NCBI GenBank assembly: GCA_023392395.1
Contig: JAEVZE010000028.1
Location: 1 to 15,099, forward strand
Length of the DNA: 15,099 nt
Origin: Bacillota bacterium
Lineage (GTDB): Bacteria; Bacillota; Clostridia; Christensenellales; Aristaeellaceae
Reading direction: 5' to 3'
Shown here: piece by piece, positions 5,389 through 12,720 of the stretch
How positions within the stretch are numbered: the stretch's first letter is position 1
Layout of the letters: each line of letters begins with the position of its first letter
Position numbers and translations under genes: made by a program
Notes under the pieces: model-generated
Databases searched by the model: none
What the model was told of the DNA's origin: nothing
Seen by the model: the letters and a program-made list of their open reading frames with translations, nothing else

Positions 5389-7467
5389 TTACTCTTCCTC
5401 TTCCTCTTCACGCTTGGCGCTCTCGATGATCTTCTTGGCGTCGCTGGCGGGGACTTCCTCGTAGCGCTCAAAGCGCATCGTGAAGGAGCCGCGGGCCTGG
5501 GTCATGGAGCGCAGGTCGGTCGCGTACTTGAACATCTCGGCCTGGGGCACCTCGGCCACGACCTGCTGCTGTCCGTCCACCTGATTCATGCCGGCGATGC
5601 GGCCGCGGCGCTTGTTCATGTCGCCGATGACGTCGCCCATGTACTCGTCAGGCACCAGCACTTCCACATGGTAGATGGGCTCGAGCAGCACGGGGCTGGC
5701 ATCGATCAGCTTCTTGAAGGCGATGCGCGCGGCGGTCTTGAACGCCATTTCGGAGGAGTCAACCGCGTGATAGGAGCCGTCGTGCAGCTTTGCGGTCAGG
5801 CCCACCACCGGGAAACCGGCCAGCACGCCCTTCTTGATGTTGTCCCGGAGGCCCTTTTCGACCGCGGGGATGAAGTTCCTGGGCACCACGCCGCCGACGA
5901 CCGCGTCTTCAAAGACGAATTCGGTGGAGCCGTCGTCGCTGGGGCGGAACTCGATCCACACGTCGCCGAACTGGCCGTGTCCGCCGGACTGTTTCTTGTG
6001 GCGGCCCTGCACGTCGATCTTCTTGCGGATGGACTCGCGGTAGGGGATCTTGGGATCCTGCAGCACGGCTTCCGCACCGAACTTGGCGGCCAGCTTCTTC
6101 GAGATGACTTCCAGGTGCAGTTCGCCAAGGCCGGACAGGAGGGACTCGGTGGTCTCCGCTTCCTTGTCGATGCGGATGGTCGGATCTTCTTCCATCAGGC
6201 GGTTGAGGCCGGAGAAGATCTTGTCTTCCTCGCCCGCCTTCTTGGCGTAGACGGCCATCGAGATGCAGGGCTTCGGGAACTCCAGGTCCGCGAACTTGAT
6301 GGGCTTGGTGGGATCGCACAGCGTGTTTCCGGTATTGACCGTCTGCAGCTTGGCCAGCGCGCAGATATCGCCCGCCACGACCCTGGTGGCCGCGGTCTGC
6401 TTCTTGCCTCGCTGGAAATACATGCCGCCGGCCTTCTCAGCCTTTTCGGCATTGGCGTTGTAGAGGGCAGTTTCCGGCGCCAGGACGCCCGAGGTCACCT
6501 TGACCAGCGACAGCTTGCCCACGTAGGGGTCGGCCACCGTCTTGAACACGCGGGCGGAGAAAGGCTGATCTTCCTGACAGATGCGCGTTTCTTCTTCTCC
6601 CGTCTTGGTGCTGACGCCCTTGAGAGCGCGGCCGGCAGGGGAGGGCATCAGATCGATCAGGTTGTCCAGGAGCTTGGCGATACCCACGCGGGTGAGGCCC
6701 GAGCAGCACACCACCGGAACCACGGTGCCTTCCAGGATGCCCTTGCGCAGGCCCAGCATCGTGTCCTCCTGAGACAGTTCCATATTCTCGAAGAAGCGCT
6801 CCATCAGCGCTTCGTCGGCGCCGGCGGCGGCTTCCATGATGGCTTCGCGGGCGGCGGAGACTTCGTCGGCGACGGACGCCGGGATCGGGATCTCCTTCAA
6901 GGTCTTGCCCTCGCCGGTGTAGGCCTTGTTCTCCAGCACACACACGACGCCAGAGAACTGGCCGTTTTCCACGATGGGCACTTCGATGGGCGCGATGTGG
7001 CTGCCATATTTGTCGGTGATGGTGGCCAGCGCCTTTTTGAAGTTGGCGTTTTCGCGATCCATCTGATTGATGACGATCATGCGGGAGGTGCGCGCCTTGT
7101 CGCAGGCGGCCCACGCCTTTTCGGCGCCCACGTTGAGGCCGGAAACCGCGCCCACGGTGATGATGGCGCCTTCGCACACGTTCAAGGGGCCGACGAGCTC
7201 ACCGGCGAAGTCAAAGTAGCCGGGCACGTCGATCATGTTGACTTTTTTATCCTTCCACTCGATTGGCGCGACCGCGGCGCTGATCGAAATGCCCCGGCGC
7301 ACTTCTTCGGGATCATAGTCGGTGGTGGTAGAGCCGTCTTCCACGCGCCCCTGACGGTCGATGGCGCCCGTGGAGAACAGCATGGCTTCGACCAGCGTGG
7401 TCTTGCCTTCGCTGCCGTGCCCGACGACCGCGATGTTGCGAATGTTCTCGGCCTTGTAATCCTTCAT
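5389..7467 (-). CDS. EF-G-like translational GTPase (paralogue of FusA)
   Basis: 692 residues; ATG at 7465-7467 with AGGGGGAA upstream. Domain order is that of elongation factor G: G domain (1 to about 280), domain II (ARVFKTVADPYVGKLSLVKVTSG), domain III (LLSGLGELHLEVI), domain IV (HKKQSGGHGQFGDVWIEF) and a C-terminal domain (GDVIGDMNKRRGRI...). It belongs to the EF-G-like subgroup rather than the housekeeping factor: G1 is GHGSEGKTT (16-24), the SVEDGS/TTTDYDPEE switch region is typical, and G3 is DVPGY (80-84), with Tyr where canonical factors have the catalytic-type His. G4 is NQMD (134-137) instead of NKxD. An acidic EEEEEE tail ends the protein. Related EF-G2 proteins have an unsettled role; a ribosome-linked GTPase function is likely but not shown. 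Confidence 0.9.
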   Translation of the reverse strand: MKDYKAENIRNIAVVGHGSEGKTTLVEAMLFSTGAIDRQGRVEDGSTTTDYDPEEVRRGISISAAVAPIEWKDKKVNMIDVPGYFDFAGELVGPLNVCEGAIITVGAVSGLNVGAEKAWAACDKARTSRMIVINQMDRENANFKKALATITDKYGSHIAPIEVPIVENGQFSGVVCVLENKAYTGEGKTLKEIPIPASVADEVSAAREAIMEAAAGADEALMERFFENMELSQEDTMLGLRKGILEGTVVPVVCCSGLTRVGIAKLLDNLIDLMPSPAGRALKGVSTKTGEEETRICQEDQPFSARVFKTVADPYVGKLSLVKVTSGVLAPETALYNANAEKAEKAGGMYFQRGKKQTAATRVVAGDICALAKLQTVNTGNTLCDPTKPIKFADLEFPKPCISMAVYAKKAGEEDKIFSGLNRLMEEDPTIRIDKEAETTESLLSGLGELHLEVISKKLAAKFGAEAVLQDPKIPYRESIRKKIDVQGRHKKQSGGHGQFGDVWIEFRPSDDGSTEFVFEDAVVGGVVPRNFIPAVEKGLRDNIKKGVLAGFPVVGLTAKLHDGSYHAVDSSEMAFKTAARIAFKKLIDASPVLLEPIYHVEVLVPDEYMGDVIGDMNKRRGRIAGMNQVDGQQQVVAEVPQAEMFKYATDLRSMTQARGSFTMRFERYEEVPASDAKKIIESAKREEEEEE

Positions 7468-7580
7468 CCGGTGATTCCCCCTAGCTCAAATAATGACCGC
7501 GCGCGCCTGAGCATGAGAAATGACCCAGCCGCGCTCGGTCATTTAAATCTGATACGCGCAAATAGCTATCCTATATCATA
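7468..7580 (-). promoter_or_regulatory. Leader of the EF-G-like gene with mutually exclusive hairpins
   Basis: On the minus strand TATGAT (7575-7580) is the best -10; the -35 (TTTCCT, 17 bp away) is poor. The leader of about 100 nt has one segment (7531-7544) that can pair in two ways: with 7518-7525 as a perfect 8-bp stem (AAATGACC/GGTCATTT), or with 7492-7504 as a 12-of-13-bp stem. The two cannot coexist. Neither covers the ribosome binding site directly (AGGGGG around 7479-7484). The rest of the 213-bp gap (7581-7680) shows nothing clear. Confidence 0.5.
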
Positions 7581-7680
7581 GCAGAAAAATGCGAAAAAGG
7601 AAAGAGCTTCTTTTCAAATTCGTCGACCCTTTTCCCCATTTCGGCATGCCTGATTTAGCGGTTTTCGCCATTGTCCGAAT

Positions 7681-8130
7681 TTATAGGGTTTCGGCCAGAT
7701 GGCGGGACACTTCGGCCACCAAACGCTCGCACACCATTTCGTGCGTTCCACCCGGCGCGCGGAAGCGCGCGGTGTCCTCCGGGTTTGAAAAGTCGGCGCC
7801 GGTCAGATCCCGGCACATCAGCGAGGGGAAATTCTCCTCGGCCCACTGCAAAAGCGCCTTGCCTGCCTGATTGGCCGGGGCTTTGTCGTCGCCTGGCTGC
7901 CGCCTGCCCAGTTTGAGGCCGGTGGCCATCAGGCCGCCGGTCAGCGCGCCGCAAAGACCCTGCCGGCCACAGATCCCGCCGCCGAAGGCCGTGGCGATGC
8001 GGGGCGCGAAATCGCCCTCCTCGCCCAGGTACGCAGCCACCGTGCACAGCACGGCCTCCGCGCAGTTGAGCTTCTGCCCGCGGAACAATTCCAGATTTTC
8101 CGAAAGAATGGCCTCCAGCTTCTCGTCCAT
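7681..8130 (-). CDS. C_GCAxxG_C_C family protein (putative redox protein)
   Basis: 149 residues; ATG at 8128-8130 with AAGGAAA upstream. The spaced cysteines define the family: C23 (LNCAEAV), the core GLCGALTGG with C60, then C106 (SLMCRDLTG) and C134 (EMVCERLV). An extra C54 gives ICGRQGLC. The glycine-rich AFGGGICG...GALTGGLMATGLKLGR segment is characteristic. Family members are small, often encoded near redox or transport genes in anaerobes, and are annotated as putative redox-active; no reaction is established as far as I know. It lies 249 bp downstream of murI on the same strand, with repeat copy 3 between them, so it may be read through from murI or have its own promoter; none is clear. 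A small hairpin (TGGAGG/CCTCCA, about 8174-8193) sits in its leader. Confidence 0.85.
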   Translation of the reverse strand: MDEKLEAILSENLELFRGQKLNCAEAVLCTVAAYLGEEGDFAPRIATAFGGGICGRQGLCGALTGGLMATGLKLGRRQPGDDKAPANQAGKALLQWAEENFPSLMCRDLTGADFSNPEDTARFRAPGGTHEMVCERLVAEVSRHLAETL

Positions 8131-8201
8131 ATTGTTTCCTTTCAGCCAAAGTGCAATCGCTCTCCGGGAGGATTGGAGGACCACAGCCCTCCATGTTTTA
8201 T

Positions 8202-8373
8202 CATTCGTGGCGGCTTTGCCGTCGCGAATGGATTCATCCAAAGGGCGAGCATGCCCGCCCGACGATGAATCACGTTCGGCAGCCGGATTTCGCCCGGAAT
8301 TTCCCGCGGGAAATTCAGAAATCCGGTCCATCGTACCTTCGCAATCGCTTACGACAAAGTCGGAAGTGATTGC
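8202..8373 (-). repeat. Four-hairpin D-A-B-C element, copy 3
   Basis: 172 bp in the sense of murI. D: 8341-8373, 10-bp outer stem with one wobble, 1x1 mismatch, CGAC/GTCG inner stem, 3-nt loop; it begins six bases after the murI stop. A: 8283-8326, perfect 9-bp outer stem CCGGATTTC/GAAATCCGG, internal loop t opposite cgggc, and an inner part that is a perfect 20-bp palindrome (8297-8316). B: 8231-8271, outer stem GATTCATC/GATGAATC with a separate GGGCG/CGCCC inner stem; this is the most divergent B. C: 8202-8230, 12-bp stem with two wobbles and a 5-nt loop. Confidence 0.82.
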
Positions 8374-8379
8374 CCTGTA

Positions 8380-9138
8380 TCAGCCGTCCAGCGGCAGTTC
8401 GTAGAGCATGCGGAAGATGGGCAGGAATGTTTCGGGGTCTCCGGTGGTCAAAAACTCCACCGAGCCGGGGCCGACGGGGTTGTCCAGGCCCTGCGCGCAC
8501 AGTACGTCCTGCAGGTGTCTGGCCGTGCCCTCGTTGCCGTCAAAGAGCAGCGCGCGGGGCATCGCCTTTTGGATGGCGTCCCGCAGGAACACGTAATGGG
8601 TGCAGCCCAGCACGATCGCGTCCACATTGCCGAAGGGCGCAAAGCGCTCGGCCAGGTATTCGTCCAGCGCGGGGGAGTCGATCTCGCCGCGCTCCGCGAA
8701 TTCCATGAGGCCGGGGCAGGGCAGCATCTCGGCACGGTCGCCGTACTGGCGCATCAGCTCCTGAAATTTCTTCTGGCGAAGCGTGGCGGGGGTCGCCATT
8801 ACCAAGATGGTTCCGCTGCCGGGCGTGAGTGCCGCGGGCTTGAGCGCGGGCTCCATGCCGATGATGGGCAGGGTCAAAAGCGCGCGCAAATCGCTTGCCG
8901 CCGCGGAAGTCGCCGTGTTGCAGGCGATGACCAGCGCCTTGACATCAAGCGCCAGCAGCGCCTCGACGCCCTGCGTCGTCAGCGCCAGGATTTCCTGTTC
9001 CGGCCGGGTGCCGTATGGCGCGTTGAGGTTGTCGCCGTAGTAGATGAAGCGTTCGTTGGGCAACACGGCGCGCAGCGTGCGAAGGACGCTGATGCCGCCG
9101 ACGCCCGAATCGAAAACGCCGATGGGTCCGTCGTGCAA
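8380..9138 (-). CDS. murI: Glutamate racemase
   Basis: 252 residues, normal length. It interconverts L- and D-glutamate by a cofactor-independent two-base mechanism, supplying D-Glu for peptidoglycan precursors in the cytoplasm. Seen: IGVFDSGVGG (6-15, catalytic-site Asp10 and Ser11), YYGDNLNAPYG (33-43), the first catalytic cysteine in ACNTAT (C73) and the second in LGCTHY (C179, followed by H181). The start is TTG at 9136-9138: AAGGGGGCG lies upstream at normal spacing and no ATG precedes the conserved N-terminus. A TTGCGT-17-TATAAT promoter lies at 9169-9197. Repeat copy 3 follows the stop by six bases, and copy 4 lies upstream of the promoter. Confidence 0.96.
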   Translation of the reverse strand: MHDGPIGVFDSGVGGISVLRTLRAVLPNERFIYYGDNLNAPYGTRPEQEILALTTQGVEALLALDVKALVIACNTATSAAASDLRALLTLPIIGMEPALKPAALTPGSGTILVMATPATLRQKKFQELMRQYGDRAEMLPCPGLMEFAERGEIDSPALDEYLAERFAPFGNVDAIVLGCTHYVFLRDAIQKAMPRALLFDGNEGTARHLQDVLCAQGLDNPVGPGSVEFLTTGDPETFLPIFRMLYELPLDG

Positions 9139-9168
9139 AAAATACGCCCCCTTGCCTGGGATCGTCTA

Positions 9169-9197
9169 ATTATAGAACAAATCCCATGGAAACGCAA
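9169..9197 (-). promoter_or_regulatory. Promoter of murI
   Basis: Minus strand TTGCGT (9192-9197), 17-bp spacer, TATAAT (9169-9174). The expected start is about 25 bases before the TTG start codon, leaving room for the AAGGGGGCG ribosome binding site. It lies between repeat copy 4 and the gene. Confidence 0.65.
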
Positions 9198-9210
9198 GGG
9201 GGCGAGCGTG

Positions 9211-9370
9211 GCGTTGAGCCGGAAGCGGGTGCAACGCATGAGAGGAAGCCTGAACGAGCCTGAAATCCTGCGGGATTTCAGGCTCACTGACGGAGGGGAA
9301 TGTTCTGCCACCAATCTTCGTAACTGGTGGATGAAAATCGTTCCCGGCGACCTGCTCGCTGGGAACGATT
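9211..9370 (+). repeat. Four-hairpin D-A-B-C element, copy 4 (antisense to its neighbours)
   Basis: 160 bp. D: 9211-9237, degenerate, 6-bp outer stem GCGTTG/CAACGC with CCG/CGG inside. A: 9256-9285, perfect hairpin GAGCC-GAAATCC with loop tgcg; the bulky YGGGC strand is replaced by a single a opposite t. B: about 9301-9337, degraded outer stem but intact CCACCA/TGGTGG core. C: 9336-9370, 14-bp stem with one wobble and a 7-nt loop. The D-A-B-C sense is plus, whereas both flanking genes are on the minus strand. Confidence 0.8.
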
Positions 9371-9407
9371 GATAGCGCGAAGAACTGGATGCTTGTCTCG
9401 AAAGGGA

Positions 9408-11231
9408 TCAGTCGAAGCTTACCTTGCGGCGCGCGACGTAGTTGGAATTGCCGCTGTAGTAGCTGAGCGCCTTGCAGTCGCAGCTCACGGTGGACAGCGT
9501 GTTGAAGCCGCCCTGTTGGATGACCATGACCTGGGACTTGGAGCTGCTGGCGTAGTACAGGAACATCAGCGCGTGGCCGTTCTTGACCAGCACGTCGCCC
9601 GGCCGCATGTTCAGGTAGCCGCTTTGGTTTCCGGAGCTGGCGATGGTCTTATAGGCCGAAGACGCCTTCATTGCGTCCGAGTTGAGCGCCGACCAGGAGG
9701 TGCCCAGGCCCCACTGGCTCATCGACACGAAGGAGGAGCAGTCGTTGCCAGGGTAAGAGCCGCCGGGCAAGGAGGCGGTGTAGTAGGCATTGCTGCCCTC
9801 TTTTCGGAACGCGCCGGCGCTGAGTAGTTTTTCCACGTTGTAGGTGCGGTTTCTCTGGGTGTAGGGGATGCCGAAGTACACCACGTTGCTGCGGTAGTAG
9901 CCGCTGCCGCTGTAGTAGGAAATGGTGCTCGAACTCATCCACGGGAAGCGCGCCATCTTGAAGGCGTTGAGCAGGATGGTCTTGCGCTGGGTGGTCTCGT
10001 CCTTATCGATTGCGCCCGACACGTACAGCGCGTCCAGCTGCATGGTGGCGTAGCGAAGGATGTCGTCGAGCTTGGAGAGGTTGGCGTTGATGCCGCCCAC
10101 GCTGGTTACCTGGGAGGGCTCCTCGGTGACCGGCGTCACCTTTTGCACGACCACGCGCAGCGTGTCGGTCTTGGCGCCGGCCTTTACGGTGATCGTGGCG
10201 CTGCCGTCGGACTTGCCGGAGACCGTGCCCGAGGAGGTGATGGTCGCGACCGTCGGGTTGTTGCTGGACCAAGTGACCGTCTGCGGGGCGGTCGCGGGCA
10301 GCACTTCGGCGTCCAGGGACAGCGATCCGCCCACGAACAGCACCGTGGTGTCGCTTTCGATCGCGACGCTGGTCACAGTCTTGGTATCGTTTATCTTCAG
10401 CGTGCGAATGGTGTACACCGAGGATTTGGCCGCCGAGGCCGCCTTGATTCGGACGATACCCACGCTCTTGGCGGTGACCAGACCGCTGGAGGAAACCGTC
10501 GCGATGGAGGAATTGTCGCTGCTCCACTTGACGGACGAATCCGCGCTCGTCGGCGTGGGGGATGCGGTCAACTGCAGCGTGTCGCCCTTCTCCATGGTGG
10601 TGTCGGCGGGGGAAATGGCCAGTTTCGTGGGAGCGGGGAGCTTCGCGACCGTCACCTTGATGGTCCGGTACTTGCCGGAAGAGCGGGTGGAGGTGGCGCG
10701 GATCAGCGCCGTGCCGGGGCTGACGGCCGTGACCAGGCCGCTCCCGGACACCGTCGCCACGCTGGACCGGTTGGACGCCCACTTCACCGTCTGCGAAGCG
10801 GTGGAGGGCAGCGCCGACGCCGTCAGCTGGGCGGTGGACCGGACGGTCAGGTTCAGGCTGGAAACGTTGATTTTGACGCTGGTGGGGCACAGGCTGTCGA
10901 TGATCTTGACCTTGGCCTTGGCCCAGTTGTTGACGGAAGAGGGCCTCGCGCCAACCGTCACGGTGCCCGTTTTTTTCGCGGTGATCAAGCCCGTGGAGGA
11001 GATCGTCGCGATGGCCGTGCTGCCGCTGCGCCAGACCATCTTCTGGCTGGCTTTGGAGGGGTACACGCTGCCTGTCAGCTGGAAAGTGGAGTCCGTCGCC
11101 AGGTCGATGGTGATTGTTTTCCTGCTTAAAAGCACGGATTGTTGTTTGACAGCCCCGAGGGCGCCGACCGGGAGCGCGCAAAGGATTGCAGCCGCCAGAC
11201 AGAGGCACAGAGCCCGAGTCCGCGTTTTCAT
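9408..11231 (-). CDS. Secreted protein with four Big_2 (Ig-like) domains and NlpC/P60-like C-terminal domain
   Basis: 607 residues; ATG at 11229-11231 behind a near-perfect AAGGAGG. Signal peptide at 1-26 (LCLCLAAAILCALPVGALG). Four Big_2 repeats follow at about 30-110, 115-196, 200-280 and 285-364, each with the WxSxNxxxATVsssGlVtak-type core (VWRSGSTAIATI, KWASNRSSVATV, KWSSDNSSIATV, TWSSNNPTVATI). The C-terminal part (about 380-607) has NDCSSFVSMSQWG (Cys498), a PGDVLVKNGHALMFL segment (His553) and VMVIQQGG, matching the Cys-His-polar order of NlpC/P60-type papain-like hydrolases. It probably acts in the cell envelope on peptidoglycan or another amide bond; substrate unknown. There is no sortase motif or SLH domain, so surface retention would rely on the Big_2 region. 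It has its own promoter (11286-11314). Confidence 0.85.
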   Translation of the reverse strand: MKTRTRALCLCLAAAILCALPVGALGAVKQQSVLLSRKTITIDLATDSTFQLTGSVYPSKASQKMVWRSGSTAIATISSTGLITAKKTGTVTVGARPSSVNNWAKAKVKIIDSLCPTSVKINVSSLNLTVRSTAQLTASALPSTASQTVKWASNRSSVATVSGSGLVTAVSPGTALIRATSTRSSGKYRTIKVTVAKLPAPTKLAISPADTTMEKGDTLQLTASPTPTSADSSVKWSSDNSSIATVSSSGLVTAKSVGIVRIKAASAAKSSVYTIRTLKINDTKTVTSVAIESDTTVLFVGGSLSLDAEVLPATAPQTVTWSSNNPTVATITSSGTVSGKSDGSATITVKAGAKTDTLRVVVQKVTPVTEEPSQVTSVGGINANLSKLDDILRYATMQLDALYVSGAIDKDETTQRKTILLNAFKMARFPWMSSSTISYYSGSGYYRSNVVYFGIPYTQRNRTYNVEKLLSAGAFRKEGSNAYYTASLPGGSYPGNDCSSFVSMSQWGLGTSWSALNSDAMKASSAYKTIASSGNQSGYLNMRPGDVLVKNGHALMFLYYASSSKSQVMVIQQGGFNTLSTVSCDCKALSYYSGNSNYVARRKVSFD

Positions 11232-11285
11232 CGGTTTCGCCTCCTTAAAGTGGTTGAGCGGTTTCCAAGTATTTCATGTGTGACA

Positions 11286-11314
11286 ATTATATTACAAAAT
11301 TCTTCGGAATGCAA
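11286..11314 (-). promoter_or_regulatory. Promoter of the Big_2/NlpC-P60-like gene
   Basis: Minus strand TTGCAT (11309-11314), 17-bp spacer, TATAAT (11286-11291), giving a leader of about 48 nt. It is back-to-back with the promoter of the amidohydrolase gene in the AT-rich divergent gap 11232-11415. Confidence 0.6.
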
Positions 11315-11356
11315 GCGAAAATTTCAGCAAATCGAAACAGCTCGCAAATTGTGCCA

Positions 11357-11385
11357 TTGACTGCCTCTGCGCGATCGGGTATAAT
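11357..11385 (+). promoter_or_regulatory. Promoter of the amidohydrolase operon
   Basis: TTGACT (11357-11362), 17-bp spacer, TATAAT (11380-11385), close to the sigma-A consensus. Transcription would start about 25 bases before the ATG at 11416, just ahead of the AGAGGA ribosome binding site. Confidence 0.85.
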
Positions 11386-11415
11386 AGTACAAACGGCGTA
11401 AACCTAAGAGGATCT

Positions 11416-12222
11416 ATGTTGATTGACTTTCACACGCACGCCTTTCCCCAGCGGATCGCGGCGGAAGTGGTGGAAAAGCTGGCTTTCGGCGCTGGCGGTT
11501 TGCACCCTTCGACCGACGGCACGGTTCAGGACCTGACCCGAAAACTCGAGCGGATGGATGCGATGGGTGTCCTGCTGCCGGTGGCCACCAAGCCGTCGCA
11601 GCAGCAGTCGATCAACAACTGGGTGGTGCGGCAGAGGAGCGAAAGGCTGATCCCCTTCGGTTCGGTATTTCCGCTGGCGCCTGACGCGGTGGACGAGCTG
11701 GAGCGCATGGCGGACATGGGGCTTCACGGCGTCAAGCTGCACCCCGAATACCAGGGCTTCAATGTGGACGATCCGTGCGTTCGGCCCTTGTACCGCAAGA
11801 TCGCGCAGCTGAAGATGATCGTGGTGTTCCACGCCGGACAGGACATGGCCTACCTGCCGCCCTGCCGGTGCGAACCGGGCATGTTGCAGCGGGCGATGGA
11901 AGATCTGGACGGCGCGCAGGTGGTGGCCGCCCATTGGGGCGGGCTGCTCATGGGCGATCACGTGCTGACCGACCTGACACCGGCGGATAACCTGTACCTT
12001 GATACCGCCTACAGCCACGGGCGGGTGCTGATCCCGGTGGTCAAGGCGCTTATTGAGGCCCACGGGCCGGAGCAAATCCTCTTCGGCAGCGATACGCCTT
12101 GGTCAAACATTGAGGACGAGGCGCGCTTGATCGAAACGCTCTCGCTGCCCAAGGCCGTAAGCGACGCCATCTACTTCGCAAACGCATTGAGACTCCTGTC
12201 GTCCGTCGGGGCGATGAAATAA
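11416..12222 (+). CDS. Amidohydrolase-family metal-dependent hydrolase (Amidohydro_2 type)
   Basis: 268 residues; ATG with AGAGGA upstream. A TIM-barrel hydrolase/decarboxylase-like protein with the expected metal and catalytic positions in order: HxH at the first strand (DFHTHAF, His6 and His8), GVKLHPEYQGF (Lys107, His109), VVFHAG (His139), AAHWGG (His173) and FGSDTPW (Asp226). This is the PF04909-type set seen in hydrolases and decarboxylases acting on small carboxylated or cyclic compounds. The substrate cannot be told from sequence. There is no signal peptide, so it is cytoplasmic. It is probably co-transcribed with the small membrane protein 30 bp downstream from the near-consensus promoter at 11357-11385. 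Confidence 0.88.
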   Translation: MLIDFHTHAFPQRIAAEVVEKLAFGAGGLHPSTDGTVQDLTRKLERMDAMGVLLPVATKPSQQQSINNWVVRQRSERLIPFGSVFPLAPDAVDELERMADMGLHGVKLHPEYQGFNVDDPCVRPLYRKIAQLKMIVVFHAGQDMAYLPPCRCEPGMLQRAMEDLDGAQVVAAHWGGLLMGDHVLTDLTPADNLYLDTAYSHGRVLIPVVKALIEAHGPEQILFGSDTPWSNIEDEARLIETLSLPKAVSDAIYFANALRLLSSVGAMK

Positions 12223-12252
12223 TTCACTTACATTACGGAAGGGGATATCCAA

Positions 12253-12576
12253 ATGGGTCAGGATGGGACGAGGGAGTTCGGCAGAAGAAGCGTAGTCTCG
12301 GTCATGAACTGGATCGGTACCCTGATCGTGCTGGCCATCCCGGGCGTCAACATCATCATGCTGTTCGTGTGGGCCATCACCTGCAAGCGAGCCTCCAAGC
12401 GCAACTTCTGTATCGCGGTCTTGGTCCTGACGCTGATCTGCATCGCGCTGTCGCTGGCGCTGGTCGCGGTGTATGGAAATGTCATCGCCACTTGGCTGGC
12501 TGGCCTGGAAGCCAACTGGCTTCTGAACCCGGCGGCGCTGATCGGCGCCACGCCCGCGCCCACCGTGATGCCCTGA
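12253..12576 (+). CDS. Small two-helix membrane protein, conserved hypothetical
   Basis: 107 residues; ATG with GGAAGGGG upstream. Two membrane helices: about 20-41 (WIGTLIVLAIPGVNIIMLFVWAI) and 51-74 (NFCIAVLVLTLICIALSLALVAVYG), joined by a basic loop CKRASKRN. The pattern 'NWI.TL..L.IP..NIIMLFVWA....SK.NF' is one I recognise from short uncharacterised membrane proteins of Gram-positive bacteria; no function is known to me. The C-terminal tail is Ala/Pro-rich. It sits 30 bp after the amidohydrolase and before a strong terminator, so the two form an operon. Confidence 0.75.
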   Translation: MGQDGTREFGRRSVVSVMNWIGTLIVLAIPGVNIIMLFVWAITCKRASKRNFCIAVLVLTLICIALSLALVAVYGNVIATWLAGLEANWLLNPAALIGATPAPTVMP

Positions 12577-12607
12577 TCCAGGGCAAGGAACTCACCTCTT
12601 CACATAG

Positions 12608-12644
12608 AAGGCCGGCGGCAGAAATGCCGCTGGCCTTTGTTTGT
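12608..12644 (+). terminator. Rho-independent terminator of the amidohydrolase operon
   Basis: 13-bp stem with one mismatch (12608-12620 pairs with 12625-12637), GAAA tetraloop, then a T-rich tail (tgtttgt). It lies 31 bases after the stop of the small membrane protein gene. Confidence 0.88.
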
Positions 12645-12670
12645 CGAGGAATCCGGGAGAGCGAAGAGAG

Positions 12671-12695
12671 GGCAGTAGTCTGTTCTCAGACTGCC
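12671..12695. other. Bulged hairpin in the 12577-12891 gap
   Basis: GGC plus AGTCTG pairs with CAGACT plus GCC, with a 3-nt bulge and a TTCT loop. It is flanked by CGAGG/CCTCG that could close a larger structure. It lies between the operon terminator and repeat copy 5, with no T-run. Function unknown; possibly a second 3'-end hairpin for the caspase-like gene read from the other strand. Confidence 0.35.
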
Positions 12696-12720
12696 GGCAA
12701 ACCTCGTCGTACTTTCAAAT

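Noticed and set aside
4008..5471. 487-codon minus-strand frame opposite the anti-sigma gene
   Set aside because: Antisense shadow; the plus strand has a clear start coupled to the sigma gene, a membrane helix and a terminator.
5317..7581. 754-codon open frame on the plus strand
   Set aside because: It is the antisense of the EF-G-like gene; His/Gly/Asp-rich low-complexity translation with no RBS and no domain. GC-rich third positions create such shadows.
10060..11283. Long plus-strand frames (407 and 328 codons) opposite the Big_2 gene
   Set aside because: They mirror the repetitive Big_2 coding sequence; no RBS, and they run through the mapped divergent promoters.
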